Source: Toxorhynchites rutilus septentrionalis
Taxonomy: Eukaryota > Arthropoda > Insecta > Diptera > Culicidae
DNA length: 64,000 nt
Reading direction: 5' to 3'
Assembly (NCBI RefSeq): GCF_029784135.1
Contig: NC_073745.1
Location: 77,991,569-78,055,568, forward strand
In this document: positions 31,368-42,267 of the stretch, piece by piece
Layout: every line of letters begins with the position of its first letter
Numbering within the stretch: the first letter of the stretch is position 1
Position numbers and translations under genes: made by a program
Notes under the pieces: generated by a model
Databases searched by the model: none
What the model was told of the DNA's origin: nothing
The model's input: the letters and a program-made list of their open reading frames with translations, nothing else

Positions 31368-31685
31368 CTTTCTACGACAAACTTGATTTAGAAACAATTC
31401 ATCTCCCAGCAGATTAAACTGCATCGGATTCATCACTGGCGAAAATCTTCCCACGCACGTTCTTGAACTGCAAGCTCGCTGCGCAATCGCTACGTCCCTC
31501 CAAATGGTGTGAAGCATGGAACCGTAAACACCTGTACGAGTGAAACATGCGCAATCCGGGCAGCCGGTCGAGAAATAATGCACACGCCAGAGTATAATAT
31601 TTTTCCATTTGTTGGACAGTCGTTCGTGTGAGTCACGACTGTTGGGGTGGAAATATTCACATTCGCCTCACATATTTTCTTCGGT
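31368..31685 (-). CDS. Uncharacterised open frame without ATG
   Basis: About 105 codons open on the minus strand, ending GDELFLNQVCRRK and a stop. It includes a Cys-containing stretch, GCPDCACFTRTGVYG. It begins after a TGA with no early ATG, and no splice acceptor is obvious. It lies directly upstream of gene B, so it may simply overlap that gene's promoter or leader. No family is recognised; chance openness in moderately GC-rich DNA is the default reading. Confidence 0.2.
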
Positions 31686-31711
31686 ATCTCGATCAAGTTA
31701 AAAGGTTGAAA

Positions 31712-34700
31712 ATGGCGCGATTTGATGAGAATTGTGTGGTTCTCAAATCGGACTCCCTTGGAAGGTAGGCATGCAAACGATAGTCCTTATCAATTTCTCT
31801 AACTAGTAAACTGAATTGATAGATTTTTGGTGGCAAAGCGTGATCTCGCCAGCGGACAGCAAGTTATGGTCGAGGAGCCGATCGTCGTTGGACCGTACTG
31901 GGACTCGGAGATTTGTTGTTTGAATTGTTTCAAAAGATCTTGTACCATATGCAGGTGATGATTGATATCGCTGGCAGCGTATTATGGGGGTGGTTTACAT
32001 ATTCTCTTTATTAATAGAAAGTGTCGGAGAGCGCCACTTTGCTACGATTGCTCGAGTCACAGTGAAGCCGAGTGTGAATTTTATCGCAAATCAAATTTGG
32101 ACATTAATTTCCTTTTCAACCACTTTAATGTGGTGACGCCGGTGCGGTGTCTGCTGCTGGCGGAAAGTGATCCGGAGAAGTTCCGCGAAGTGATGAACAT
32201 GGAGGCACACTTGGAGGAACGCAGGGGGACGGAAGTATGGGACAACTACGGAAAACACACCGTTCAACCGTTGCTGGAATGTGGAGCATTCGAAAAGCTC
32301 GAAACGGATGTGCAAATTACCGAACAAGTGATCCAGCACATTTGCGGCGTTTTCGACGTCAATAGCTTCGAAATCAGAGGCTGTGCAGATGATCTGGATG
32401 GACAAGCGAGCAATACGGTTCGCGGTCTTTATCCCAGAACTGCTCTGATGACACACAGCTGCGTCCCCAATACCCTAATTTCGGTTGATGGGAGCTCCAG
32501 TCTTAGACTCTACACAACCGTTCCGGTGAAAGAGGGAGAACTGCTGTATTACAACTACACGAGATGTTTGTTTGTATGTTGTTTGATGGATTTTCAGTTA
32601 TATTCAGCATGTGTAGACAATCGCAATTTTTTCCACTCCGCAGGGAACCTTCGAACGGCGGGCCCATCTGCGCAAAGGCAAATACTTCATCTGCACGTGC
32701 CCCCGATGTGAAGATCCCACCGAACTGGGGACACATTTAAGCTCGGTCAGGTGTACCGCTTGTGGTGAAGGACTCTGCTCGTATCATTCTAAAGAGTGGG
32801 GGAGTTTTTTTGCTTGAAAACGATTCTCTCATCATAAATCATTTCAGGTCCAAATGGAAATGTGAGAAGTGTTCACAAGAAATCAACCGGGAGTATGTGA
32901 AGCAAGTACTGACGGCTGCTCGGAATGATGCAATGACATGTTGTAAGTATTTTTACGATAATAACTCGATATTAATCCTGTGATTCAGAACTTTGATGTG
33001 AATAGAAACATTATGTTTGACATGGGTAATTTCTCAACTAGTTCAGGCGAGAAAATGAAAATTGCACGAAGCGACTAATTAGTAATTAGTGCGGGATAAT
33101 TATGCGCAGCTTCTTTCCTTCGCACAGCGTTAAGTATAACGAGGAAAACCGAAGGAACATGAAGCTTGATTTTTCACATGCTTTTTGATGGATGTCTTAC
33201 GATTATGTCGAGTTAAATTAACATTTTCTTTATTTTTTTCCTAAATGGCACAAACGCTCCTAGAGAAACTTCGCCTGCCCAACGTTGTGTTCACTTATGT
33301 TATTTTTATTAGTATTTAGTTGAGAATGTATAAAGTTACAGCCCCACTCGACTTGCGTACAAGTACATTCAGGGGTACACAAAAAATTTAGAATATTAAA
33401 TTGTTGTCAATGTCATGAAACTTCGAAAAAACATACTATGTAATATGTCCAGTTTCATAAACTTCCTGACTGTGATTGGTTTACTAGAATACACCGGAGA
33501 TGTTCTGGATTTTCTGTTGCTATATCTCCGTTGTTTCATAATGGATCTTGACTCTCCGGCCTGCATTGAACTCGTAATTAAATAAAACAACCTCATCGGA
33601 TGGTTTGTTTCAATATCTGGTTATTGAGGTAGCATTTTTAGCCATTTTACCACTCTTCTTCAGTTTAGCTTCAGTGATACCCCAATACATTTTGATTGGA
33701 CGGATTGAACGGATTTGGCAATTTGGGAAGGTTATTTCCTTCTCAATTATGTTTACTCCGTTATCGAGCGATACCACTGTTGCGTGTTTTTATTATAGTC
33801 CCAACTCGACAAATTCGGCCACAACTAAACGGGATCCTACCGGTACTTTGTTAGAAGTACGGCTCAACTTGAATTTTCCATCTCCGAATGTCATCTCCTT
33901 CCGTACGTACCTAACGTGAAAAAACGTTGGTGAATTTGACAAGTGGAAGAAAACTGTAGCATTAACAATGCAGGCACTTTTATTGTAAGAAATTGTAAGT
34001 TATTCGATTGTGGTTGTTAGAGTTGGAGTTTTTTTTTCGTTGATTAAGCAATCTTTTCGTGTATTGTGTGTAGCATTTGATGCAGCGAAACTGTAAGTTT
34101 GATAACAATAAATAAAATTAATTACATTTTAATTTTTGCATGTTGTGTGAGGTGACATGAACACGTTTCTGTGGGGTAAATCGGTCCTACATGCATTAGT
34201 CGACCACAACCGGCCAGAACCGTTTTTTCGCCTTAGCAGGAACTAAGAGATGGTCAATCACGTTTTCGCGATGCAAAATCAGCTATATGGTTTGACGTCA
34301 CATGATATCCTGAAAACAGCATTTGAATTGGTCAAAAAAAATAAATTTACTCATCCATTCAATCTCAAAACTTGCTTAGCTGGAAGAGGTTGGTTTGCCG
34401 AGTCAAGGAGCATCTAAAATGTCGCATTCAACAATCATTTTCACCGAATATCTAGGGTGCTGTATATTGGGTAACGCCATCTTTTTGTACCATAAATTTA
34501 GTTGCTGAAAAAGTCACAGGAGGGTTGTGTCCGAGACACTACCGCATAGTTGACGTAGGATTCCGTTAGGCTATCTGTTGATTTTGGATATGTTGGAAAA
34601 ATTACATCGGTAAACTCTTTGATAATGATTTGGTGACCCTGAAAAGAGCCGATTTGTTTGGTTGTTCGGTATTGTTTGTTCATTCCACCAGTGTTTACCG

Positions 34701-37700
34701 AGTGATGATGATAGAAGGATGGTAAACAGCCGATGGATGGCTAGATGTATCAGATAAAGGATGCCGAAGTGGAACGATATATGATGAGAACCGCCCTCTG
34801 TTATCCTAGACGAGATGCCTCTTGTTTTATGTATAGATGAAATAAAGAAAAAAAACTCACCAATCTAAATATATAAAAATGGATTTCTGTCTGTCTGTCT
34901 GTCTGATTCTTATGGACTCGGAAACTACTCAACCGATCAACATGAAAATTGGTATGTAGGGGTTTTTGGGGCCGGGGAAGGTTTTCGTGATAGTTTGAAA
35001 CCCCTCCCACCTCTCTAAGGGGGGGGGGGGTCTGCCATACAAATGAAACATAAATTTCTGCATTACTCGATAATTATTCAAGCAAATGAAATTTGGCGTA
35101 TGGAGGTTTTAGGGTTCAATGCATGATTCGATGGTGGTAAGACTCTCCACCCCCCTCTCTAAGGTGGGGCTGCCATACAAATGATACACAAATTTCTGCA
35201 TTACTCGAGAATTAATCAAGCAAATGAAACCAAATAAGACATATTGAAGTTTTAGGGTACAATAAATGTTTCTGTGGTGGTTAGACTCTCCAGGAGGGGG
35301 GGGGGGGGGCTGCCATACAAATGAAACACAAATGTCTGCATTACTCGAGAATTAATCAAGCAAATGAAACTAAATTAGGCATATTGAGGTTTTAGAGTGC
35401 AAAAACTGTTTCTATGATGGTGGTGTTGGAGTAATCACCGACCACCTTTGCTATAAACCTTGCATTCCTATCTTTTATATTATTCTCAGTAGTTACTGCC
35501 AACATTGCAGAGACAAACAATGTAGTGACCATTAGATTTCTCTGCATGCATTTATATCAGTTGATAATTATATTCCGTTGAGTAAAGACCTGTTTAATGA
35601 GAAGAAGTGTCTTTCATTTGAATGCGGAAGTGTTCCCTTTCCTTTTCTTGTTCCGTTACTTCGCCAGTTCGTTTCGTGATAAATCTGCCCACAGGTGGGA
35701 CTCTCCACCCCCCTCTCTAAGGGGGGGTTGCCATACAAATGAAACACAATTTTCTGCATAATTCGATCAAGCAAATGGAGCCAAATTGGTCATGCGAATG
35801 TTTTAGGGGCCACGAAACGTTTCCATTGTGAATAGACACTCTTCCCTTCTCTCTTTGGGGGGGGGGGGGTGTGGGGGAGTACTGCCATACAAATGAAGCA
35901 TACATTTCTGCATAATTCAAGAACTTATCAAGCAAACTTTACCACATTTGGCATGGAGGTTTTAGGAAGAAACATTTTTAAGGTGATTCAACACTTCAAC
36001 ACACTGCCATAGAAATGAAACACAGATTTCTGCATAACTCGAGAGCTAGTCATGCAAATGGAACCAAATTAGGCATATGGAGGTTTTAGGGTGCAATGGT
36101 TAGACTCCCCCCCCCCCCCTCTCTAAGACGGGGTTGCCACACGAATGAAACACAAATTTCTGCATTATTCATATTGGGCATATTGAGATTTTAGGGTGCA
36201 ATAAATGTTTCAATGATGGTTAGACACTCCTCCCGCTCTCTAAGAGTTAGCCGTCATACAAAAGAAACACAAATTTCTGCATAACTCGAAAACTAATCCA
36301 GCAAATGGAGCCAAAGTTGGCATGTGAAGGTTTTACAGGGCACGAAACACAGGGTGAATACGCTCCTCCCCCCTCTCTAAGGGGGGCTGCCATACAAACG
36401 ATTCACAAACTTCTGCATAACTCGAGAACTAATCAAGCACAATTCGGCATATGAGGGTTTTTGGGTATGATAAATGTTTCTATAATGGTAAGACACCCCT
36501 CCCTCCTCTAGAATGTATTACACAAAAATATTACACATATTTCAACCAAAAATATTCCAACCAAACATGACAATTGAAAATTTTCGGAAAACTCTGAAGG
36601 AAAAAGTTAAATTCCAATATGTTCTACAATTACATGGTGACAATGGCTGTTAGTCCATTTGATGTTTGCGCTACGAAATTGATCTTTGTTCGAAACTGGA
36701 AATGGGTTTTAATGTGATGAAACGCACTCCTACATCTTCTTCTATCTATACCAAAAAATTGATCGCTGGATGTGTTTGATAGGAGCAGAACTCGAGGAAG
36801 CAATTTAACGATATAGGGCTGTCTTGATTCTATCATATTTTATGTATAAAATATTTATTCCATGTAACGGAGAAACATGTTTTTTGCGAGTGGTTGAAAA
36901 ATTTTGAACAAGAATAGTATCTAAAAAAAATTTGAGTTTTGTTAGAAATACTAGGAATTTTATGGTGAAAGGTAAATTCAACGGGGTCGATTAGAAGATC
37001 AATCGATGAACAGTTCTGCGTTTGGACCCATGAACTTGTCATTGATATGAAATTTCACGAAGCAACTAACATTTAAGTTACAAATTTAAGTTTTATTTGC
37101 AAGAATTAATCGTATCAATCACCTTACTTGCAATATAAAAATGCCCCCGACTTGCATACATTTGCCATGCCGAGTTCACCCGGGCAGCTTGGTGTTGATG
37201 TCACTGTTAGGGAACACATTTCGGTGAGAGCAAAAGCTCTCCTTCTATTATGTATTTGCAATGCCGATTTCACCCAGGCTGCTTGGTTTTGATGTCTCTG
37301 TTAGGGAACCGCAGCATGTGTTGTCAATGTCGACCAATCAGAAGAGGGTATTTCCGTTAAGATAGGGGTTGAGTTTTTTTCAATTGTTCGATAGTTAGTT
37401 TCATGACATACATTATTTTCTTCAATATAAAAAATTGCTATGGAGTGCCAAAATCGATTGACGTGAAAATTTCATCAATCCATCATGAAATGATTGAGTA
37501 ATAAGCGTTTGAAATTGGACAATTTTCACGATATGCTCGATTTTCGATTTTCAATTTGTACCCCAATATGTTTCCGAAAGACGTCATCCTACGTCAAAAG
37601 GAAATGCATGCTCTGATTGCAATTCTTCTGGGCTTCTGTCCAAGACACCTGCTATTGATCCCAGAACATTGTTACTGATTGAGATATTATTCTGAATTAC

Positions 37701-40700
37701 TTTACATAAATATAAGTACCGTCGATGGGGGTGAGATTTTGTCAAAATCGGAAAAAGTTACTATTAGTAATATCTCGATAAATATCCCGAATATTTTTGA
37801 AGCTGAGAGTCGTTTTATAGGAGACATATTTTCACTACTTCCGATACATAATACTTATATGTAGTGCAAATAGTTATTATTTAATAATTCATCAAAGTTT
37901 GAGGTGTAGATAGCCACCAAATAACACCCCAGAAAAATATCATGCCCAGCATTATACATAACTACTCTGCCGTTCTACGCATAGTTGTTTCATGTTCCAA
38001 AATCACCTACTGAGAAAAACGTTTTTTCGCATATTTGTCTACCAAAAGCTTTAAGCATTTCAATTTAGCAATACACCGGGTTTTTTAGAAGCACTATACT
38101 ATTGTTTTATGAAATGTGATGAGATCCCCTCACTGAATCAATCAAGCTGGATTACGCGTTTAAAAATTCATGGTGGGACTGTTATGCCTAGAATATCAAC
38201 ATGGGACAATTGAACTTGATGTTGTTTTTTGATATAATGGTAATGAACGATATTTTTTTTGTGTTTTTCCGAAAGATTATGCATAGAAACATCGTTTTAT
38301 GAAGAAATGAGTGATCTGCAACACCTTCGCAGAATATAAATCTCATTATTATTAGGTATTCGCTAACGTGTTTTGTTAAAGTTTTTCTCATTTGTTTGAG
38401 AATTAGTTCGTTCTTCCAAACCAGAAATGAGTGAATTAGCCCTGCTGAAAGTCTGACATAAAATTCTTGCACTTGAACCGATTACATGGTGGGACAATCA
38501 TGAATAGAATATCAACCTGGTACAATTGAGATTGATCTTTTGTGAATAAAATAATGGGAATAAACTATATGTTCTTTGTGTGTTTCCGTAAGATTATGCA
38601 TAAAACAACGTTTTATGAAGAAAAGTGAAAATCGTCAAAAAGTAACATGGGACAACTATGTAATATGTAACCGCGAGTAATCGGTTACATATTACTAACA
38701 TAGATAATAAGAAAAATTGTCAAAGTATTGGACTCCCGGCCCCGTGAGGCTAACGGCATGTGAGCCTTGATAAAAATATATATTTTGGAAAAAAAAAACT
38801 ATGCGTTTCTTCATTCCATTATGATTAGTTTACTATTGCAAAATATTTTATGAATTGTTCGCTCGGTTACAGATCGTCTAAGTATCAACGACTTCAATCC
38901 ACCATACGCTTTCACTTTTTATTTTTCAGTATAAATCAGCTCCCTATACAACTTACGTCCGGTTATTCGCTCCGTTACACTCCCTATTTTCCGTCAGTAT
39001 ACTGCCCAAATATACACGTTTGACGTGACCGCCAATTAAGTTTTCCAGTTGAAATAAGATAATAAAAATCACAAAACCCCTCCGCGAAAGTTAATATTCA
39101 TTAAATAGACACAGATTATTCTATATAAATTGTTCACTGTCGTGATTATTGATTCAAAAACAAGAAAAAGGTGTCTCTACTACTAATGAAAATAAATCGA
39201 TCGCTATCAGTTCATCTGCATGACTTTCAGAATACACGATTCAGCGGAGCAGTTCAACGATGTGAGAAAAATAATAATAAATATGGGTGGTAAACTTAGA
39301 ATTTTTTTGAAAATGCTGATCAGAGAATATATTTTTGATTATAGATGTGAATGTATTTAAAAAAAATTAACGTGTTCACGTGGACACGTGGACCTTTACC
39401 CCCTTCCTCCTCACCGTGGACAAGCGTGGACATTTTCGAAACCCCTACCCCCTAAAGTTGTCCACGTGGTATGTCCGTATTACCCCCACCTTCCCTATCA
39501 TCTGTACAAGCGCAACGAAAATTAATCTTGCACACTCGGCAGAGGAGGTGAGGGGACGGAAATGTTAAGAAGAACTTCAATTGTATCTTTGGATATCTTC
39601 GAAATTTCATGGAAGTTATGCATGAAATCAAAGAAATATTGACGTGGCCGGTGAATTGGATTCATTTTACCATTCGTGCCAAAACTATCATAGACTCGCT
39701 ACCAACATAGAGGACCTCTTCCAGACATTTCAGAAAATGTTCTTCCAATCTTAGGGTAATAAAAGTAATAAAAGCAAAAGAGTTTCGCAAATTGGCCAGA
39801 TGACGCGAGATGGTGGAGCGCTCGTGAGACACGACTCGCGCGACGCTGTGGCTGAACCACAGTTTCTCGTGCTGGTCATGCCGGATGTGGTAGTTGTGTT
39901 GTTGAACAATCATATACCGCCGTGGGTTTGACACTGTATGGCTGTACTGGTCGGGTGATTGTGTTAGTAAATAAATATATCGCGCAACTCTGTGTTAATC
40001 AGTCATTGTATGCGAGTGGCATGTTATTTACACCAAACTGCGACTCAATATGCGCTCCACCACGCTACGTTAGTGGCACGTATGAGTCGTGTTGGTAGTC
40101 TCGCGTTCGCTTACGAGCGCTATACGCTTCTCAATTTGCGCCTAGCCTAATAGTAGCAGTAGTGTCACCCTCTTCTGCGCCTATTGAGGACGGTACATTA
40201 TGGTCTATCTGAATGCTTTTCTCATCTTTCTTCTATGTCAGTTTTGGTCTTCTGAATACTCCAAATCTGAAGGTCAGCAGGGGAACGCGAAAGGCTTGAT
40301 CGTGCCTACCTTCTTCCCTGCGTTCAGCAAAGTCTTCAGTACATAATCAACTTGATTCAAGTACTTGCCTTTCAGCTCCGACCCGATATCGGAGTGACGA
40401 ATCCCAGTGAATTACGTAAATCCATGATATTCATAGGATACATCACGAATCGTACGTCTTATAAACTCGCCATAGAAGACCTCGTAACTTCATTTCTTCG
40501 TGAGGACACCAACTGGACAACATCGTTGCTGGACGAGCTGGACAGCGAGGGATCGAGTGTCTTTCTTAAGGCAATGAGGGTGGAAGTGTAGCGCTGGAAG
40601 AGTAAAGTTTTCCAATGGCCTTTTTCAAGGCTAGAGACGAATGAACTGAAAAAGTTTAAAGTCTCTATAATTCATTACCTGACCCCCTGACCTCGTAGCT

Positions 40701-42258
40701 TGCGGATCCCGTAAGTTGTCTTTTCAGTAAATGGGCGGAGCTGCACGTCTATGTCCCCGTTAGTATCTTGAACAATCCGGGTACCTACGCCTGGCCGCTG
40801 ACATGAATCGGCGTAAGCATTGAGATCATCCACGTAATATTACAACCTTTACTACGATTGGTAATAGTTAAAAGTCATATCTTCATCGGCGCCGTCGCCA
40901 TACCTTATTTTATAGCCATGACCGTTTCGCTTGAGTGCTCTACTTAAAGGGTTCAATTCCAGACCAAAACACGCAGGCTGGAATATCCCCCTCTTCATCT
41001 ACAGCGTTGCAGACTAAAACACAGTCTCTATCATCACTGAGGTGCTGGAGTGTACTCTACTGCCTATTCGCATTAGGCAGTAACTAATTTTTTAGACCTC
41101 ACATATCCTGAAGAAATCTAGTGTGGTATGGAGTCATAAGTTTTTCGATGGTCTATATGGGCGATACTGAGGTTTTTCTGGTTCTGAATTGCTTGTCCGA
41201 CTATGGCTTCGTCGAAAATGACCTGACCTGAAGCAGTTATGTTAAGGTTTTTTTGCATCCTTTATGCTCCTCTGCAAGAATTTTGTACTGTTCGTAATGA
41301 GTAGAAGTTTGGGCAGTTATGATACTGCTTAGAATTGATGGCACGAAATTTTGCTTTTGACCAGAAATCTGTAGTTGTGGATTGAAAAGTTTCTTCTCGA
41401 GTCATGAACCAGGCCATTTATCAAATGGAGTGCTTTCATGAAGGGTCGCTGCCTTTTCTGGAGCAGCATGAGGTTGGTTATCTTTTCTTGCCCAACTTGA
41501 CAAACTGTCACTATCCAAACTGTGATACCACGGCAATGGCATTACTGTGGTTTCCAAAGAGTAAAATCCGCTTAATTATCCGTAATTAACGCCGTGTCGA
41601 ACCCTTAAATCAATAATAACTTTTTTATTAAATCTTTGTTCACCCATTAGCTCTCGACATCCAAGAACTGGAACAGGTAATCAGTAAACACTCGAAAATC
41701 CTGAATCCTCATAATTCGCTGATCCTGGAACTAAAGCAAGCACTAGCAGGAGAACTTAGAAATCTCTGCGTGTCCTCGCATCCATCAAACATCCCGCAGA
41801 AAATTCTCGCACGCAAGGCTGAACTGTGTGGCGAGATACTGGAGGTGCTGCGAGTGTTGGAACCAGGAATTTCTCGCCTCACGGGAATCGCTCTGTACGA
41901 GTTCAATGTTTCCCAGTGGGATTTAGCCCGGAAGAAGTTCGAATCCAAAGCGATCAAATCGAAAGATCTGCTGGTAGGGATTTGACACCTGCTTAGCAAA
42001 AAGTTAGCATGTAATCGAAGAGAACGTCATTTTAATTCGTTTCAGGAAACTTTGACCAGTGCCGAGAATGGTTTGAAGGAGTCTGTCCGTATGCTCTTAT
42101 TGGACCATCCATCCACTCCCGAGGGTCGGCTCTCGAAACGGGCGATGCACGAGTTGAAGGAACTACGGGGGGAAATAGCGCAAATTCGGATGATTATAGG
42201 CGACGAGAAAGAATCCAAATCGAAACAGTTTGTTAAAAAATCTGGCAAAAAACAATAG
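31712..42258 (+). CDS. SmydA/msta-like SET and MYND domain protein (gene B)
   Basis: Seven exons: 31712-31764, 31823-31954, 32018-32573, 32644-32795, 32848-32942, 41651-41973, 42046-42258; 1,524 nt, 507 residues, all junctions GT-AG. Exons 1, 2, 4 and 6 have the same lengths as in gene A and all phases agree. Domains: SET N-terminal part (FLVAKRDLASGQQVMVEEP), MYND-like cluster (CCLNCF, CTICRKC, CYDC, H, C), SET core with THSCVPN and NYT, post-SET CTCPRCEDPTE, two further CxxC pairs, helical C-terminus with VLRVLEPGISRLTGIALYEF. Inferred role: protein lysine methyltransferase-like regulator, substrate unknown. Oddity: intron 5 is 8,708 bp (58 bp in gene A) and full of repeats, while the other introns are 52-72 bp. 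By eye the N-terminal halves of A and B share a little over half their residues, so the duplication is not recent. The 3' end converges on the DIPK2-like gene, 9 bp away. Confidence 0.92.
33235..33345 (-). mobile_element. Feilai-like SINE fragment in intron 5 of gene B
   Basis: GGCACAAACGCTCCTAGAGA, AACTTCGCC and TTATTAGTATTTAGTTGAGA match the body of the complete SINEs. Both ends are missing. Confidence 0.65.
33350..34500. other. Intron 5 sequence, nothing recognised
   Basis: A 104-codon frame at 33,605-33,919 begins at a non-ATG codon and has no domain. The reverse strand shows RTEGDDIRRWKIQ-like text broken by stops, too weak to name. Confidence 0.3.
34505..37595. mobile_element. Composite palindrome-ended repeat, copy 2
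   Basis: Shares three long near-identical blocks, in the same order and orientation, with copy 1: 34,505-34,778 with 19,627-19,895; 36,006-36,621 with 19,901-20,531; 36,622-37,595 with 20,895-21,953. It ends in GACGTCATCCTACGTC followed by an A-run. It lacks the left palindrome and the 364-bp segment, and has an extra array (34,779-36,005). It lies in intron 5 of gene B. Confidence 0.75.
34864..36510 (+). repeat. Long 125-150-bp tandem array with Helitron-like start
   Basis: Begins TCTAAATATATAAAAATGGA then (CTGT)n and GGACTCGGAAACTACTCAAC. This resembles 5' ends of insect Helitron-type repeats: TC start preceded by A. It continues into about nine units, each with TGCCATACAAATGAAACAC, TTTCTGCATTACTCG and a C/G-rich end. 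G-runs of 9 or more bases occur near 35,024, 35,297 and 35,859, and a C-run near 36,107. No Rep/helicase sequence and no convincing CTRR hairpin end was found, so the Helitron label is tentative. About 330 bp near 35,420-35,700 interrupts the array. Confidence 0.6.
38171..38627. repeat. Two tandem copies, about 315-bp spacing
   Basis: The blocks at 38,171-38,308 and 38,484-38,627 share TGGTGGGAC, AGAATATCAAC, TTCCGAAAGATTATGCATA (or close) and CGTTTTATGAAGAAA. Noncoding, inside intron 5 of gene B. Confidence 0.6.
38640..40480. other. Intron 5 sequence, mostly unassigned
   Basis: A short CGGCCCCGTGAGGCTAACGG block near 38,740 followed by TGATAAAAATATATATTTT resembles a LINE 3' tail but no ORF precedes it. 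A GTGGAC-rich patch at 39,370-39,470 is low-complexity. 39,565-39,600 matches 47,965-47,995. No gene. Confidence 0.35.
40485..40680 (+). repeat. Paired-hairpin repeat, copy 3
   Basis: Matches copy 1 from GAGGACACCAACTGGACAAC to TTTAAAGTCTCTATAATTC. The first hairpin is eroded; the second reads GCCTT-TTTC-AAGGC, which has the TTTC loop typical of metazoan histone mRNA stem-loops. Confidence 0.65.
41090..41590 (+). pseudogene. Mariner-family transposase fragment in intron 5 of gene B
   Basis: Broken plus-strand frames read YQMECFHEGSLPFLEQHE, LFLPNLTNCHYPN and WFPKSK. These parallel the YLKECLQKRLLPLLKQHEG, FWPDLASCHYS and FVPK segments of ITmD37E-type transposases, with the second catalytic Asp changed to Asn (PNLTNCHY). 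Upstream text is broken by stops. Most likely an old D37D/E-class mariner relative; no terminal repeats were found. Confidence 0.6.
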
Positions 42259-42267
42259 ATAACAATG

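Noticed and set aside
33605..33919. 104-codon frame in intron 5 of gene B
   Set aside because: Non-ATG start, no domain, both strands broken.
39900..40200. Possible solo LTR
   Set aside because: TG...CA ends and a target duplication could not be fixed; no primer-binding site or pol sequence nearby.
40700..41060. Possible BEL/gypsy polyprotein trace on the minus strand
   Set aside because: Only short suggestive words between stops; not enough to name a family.
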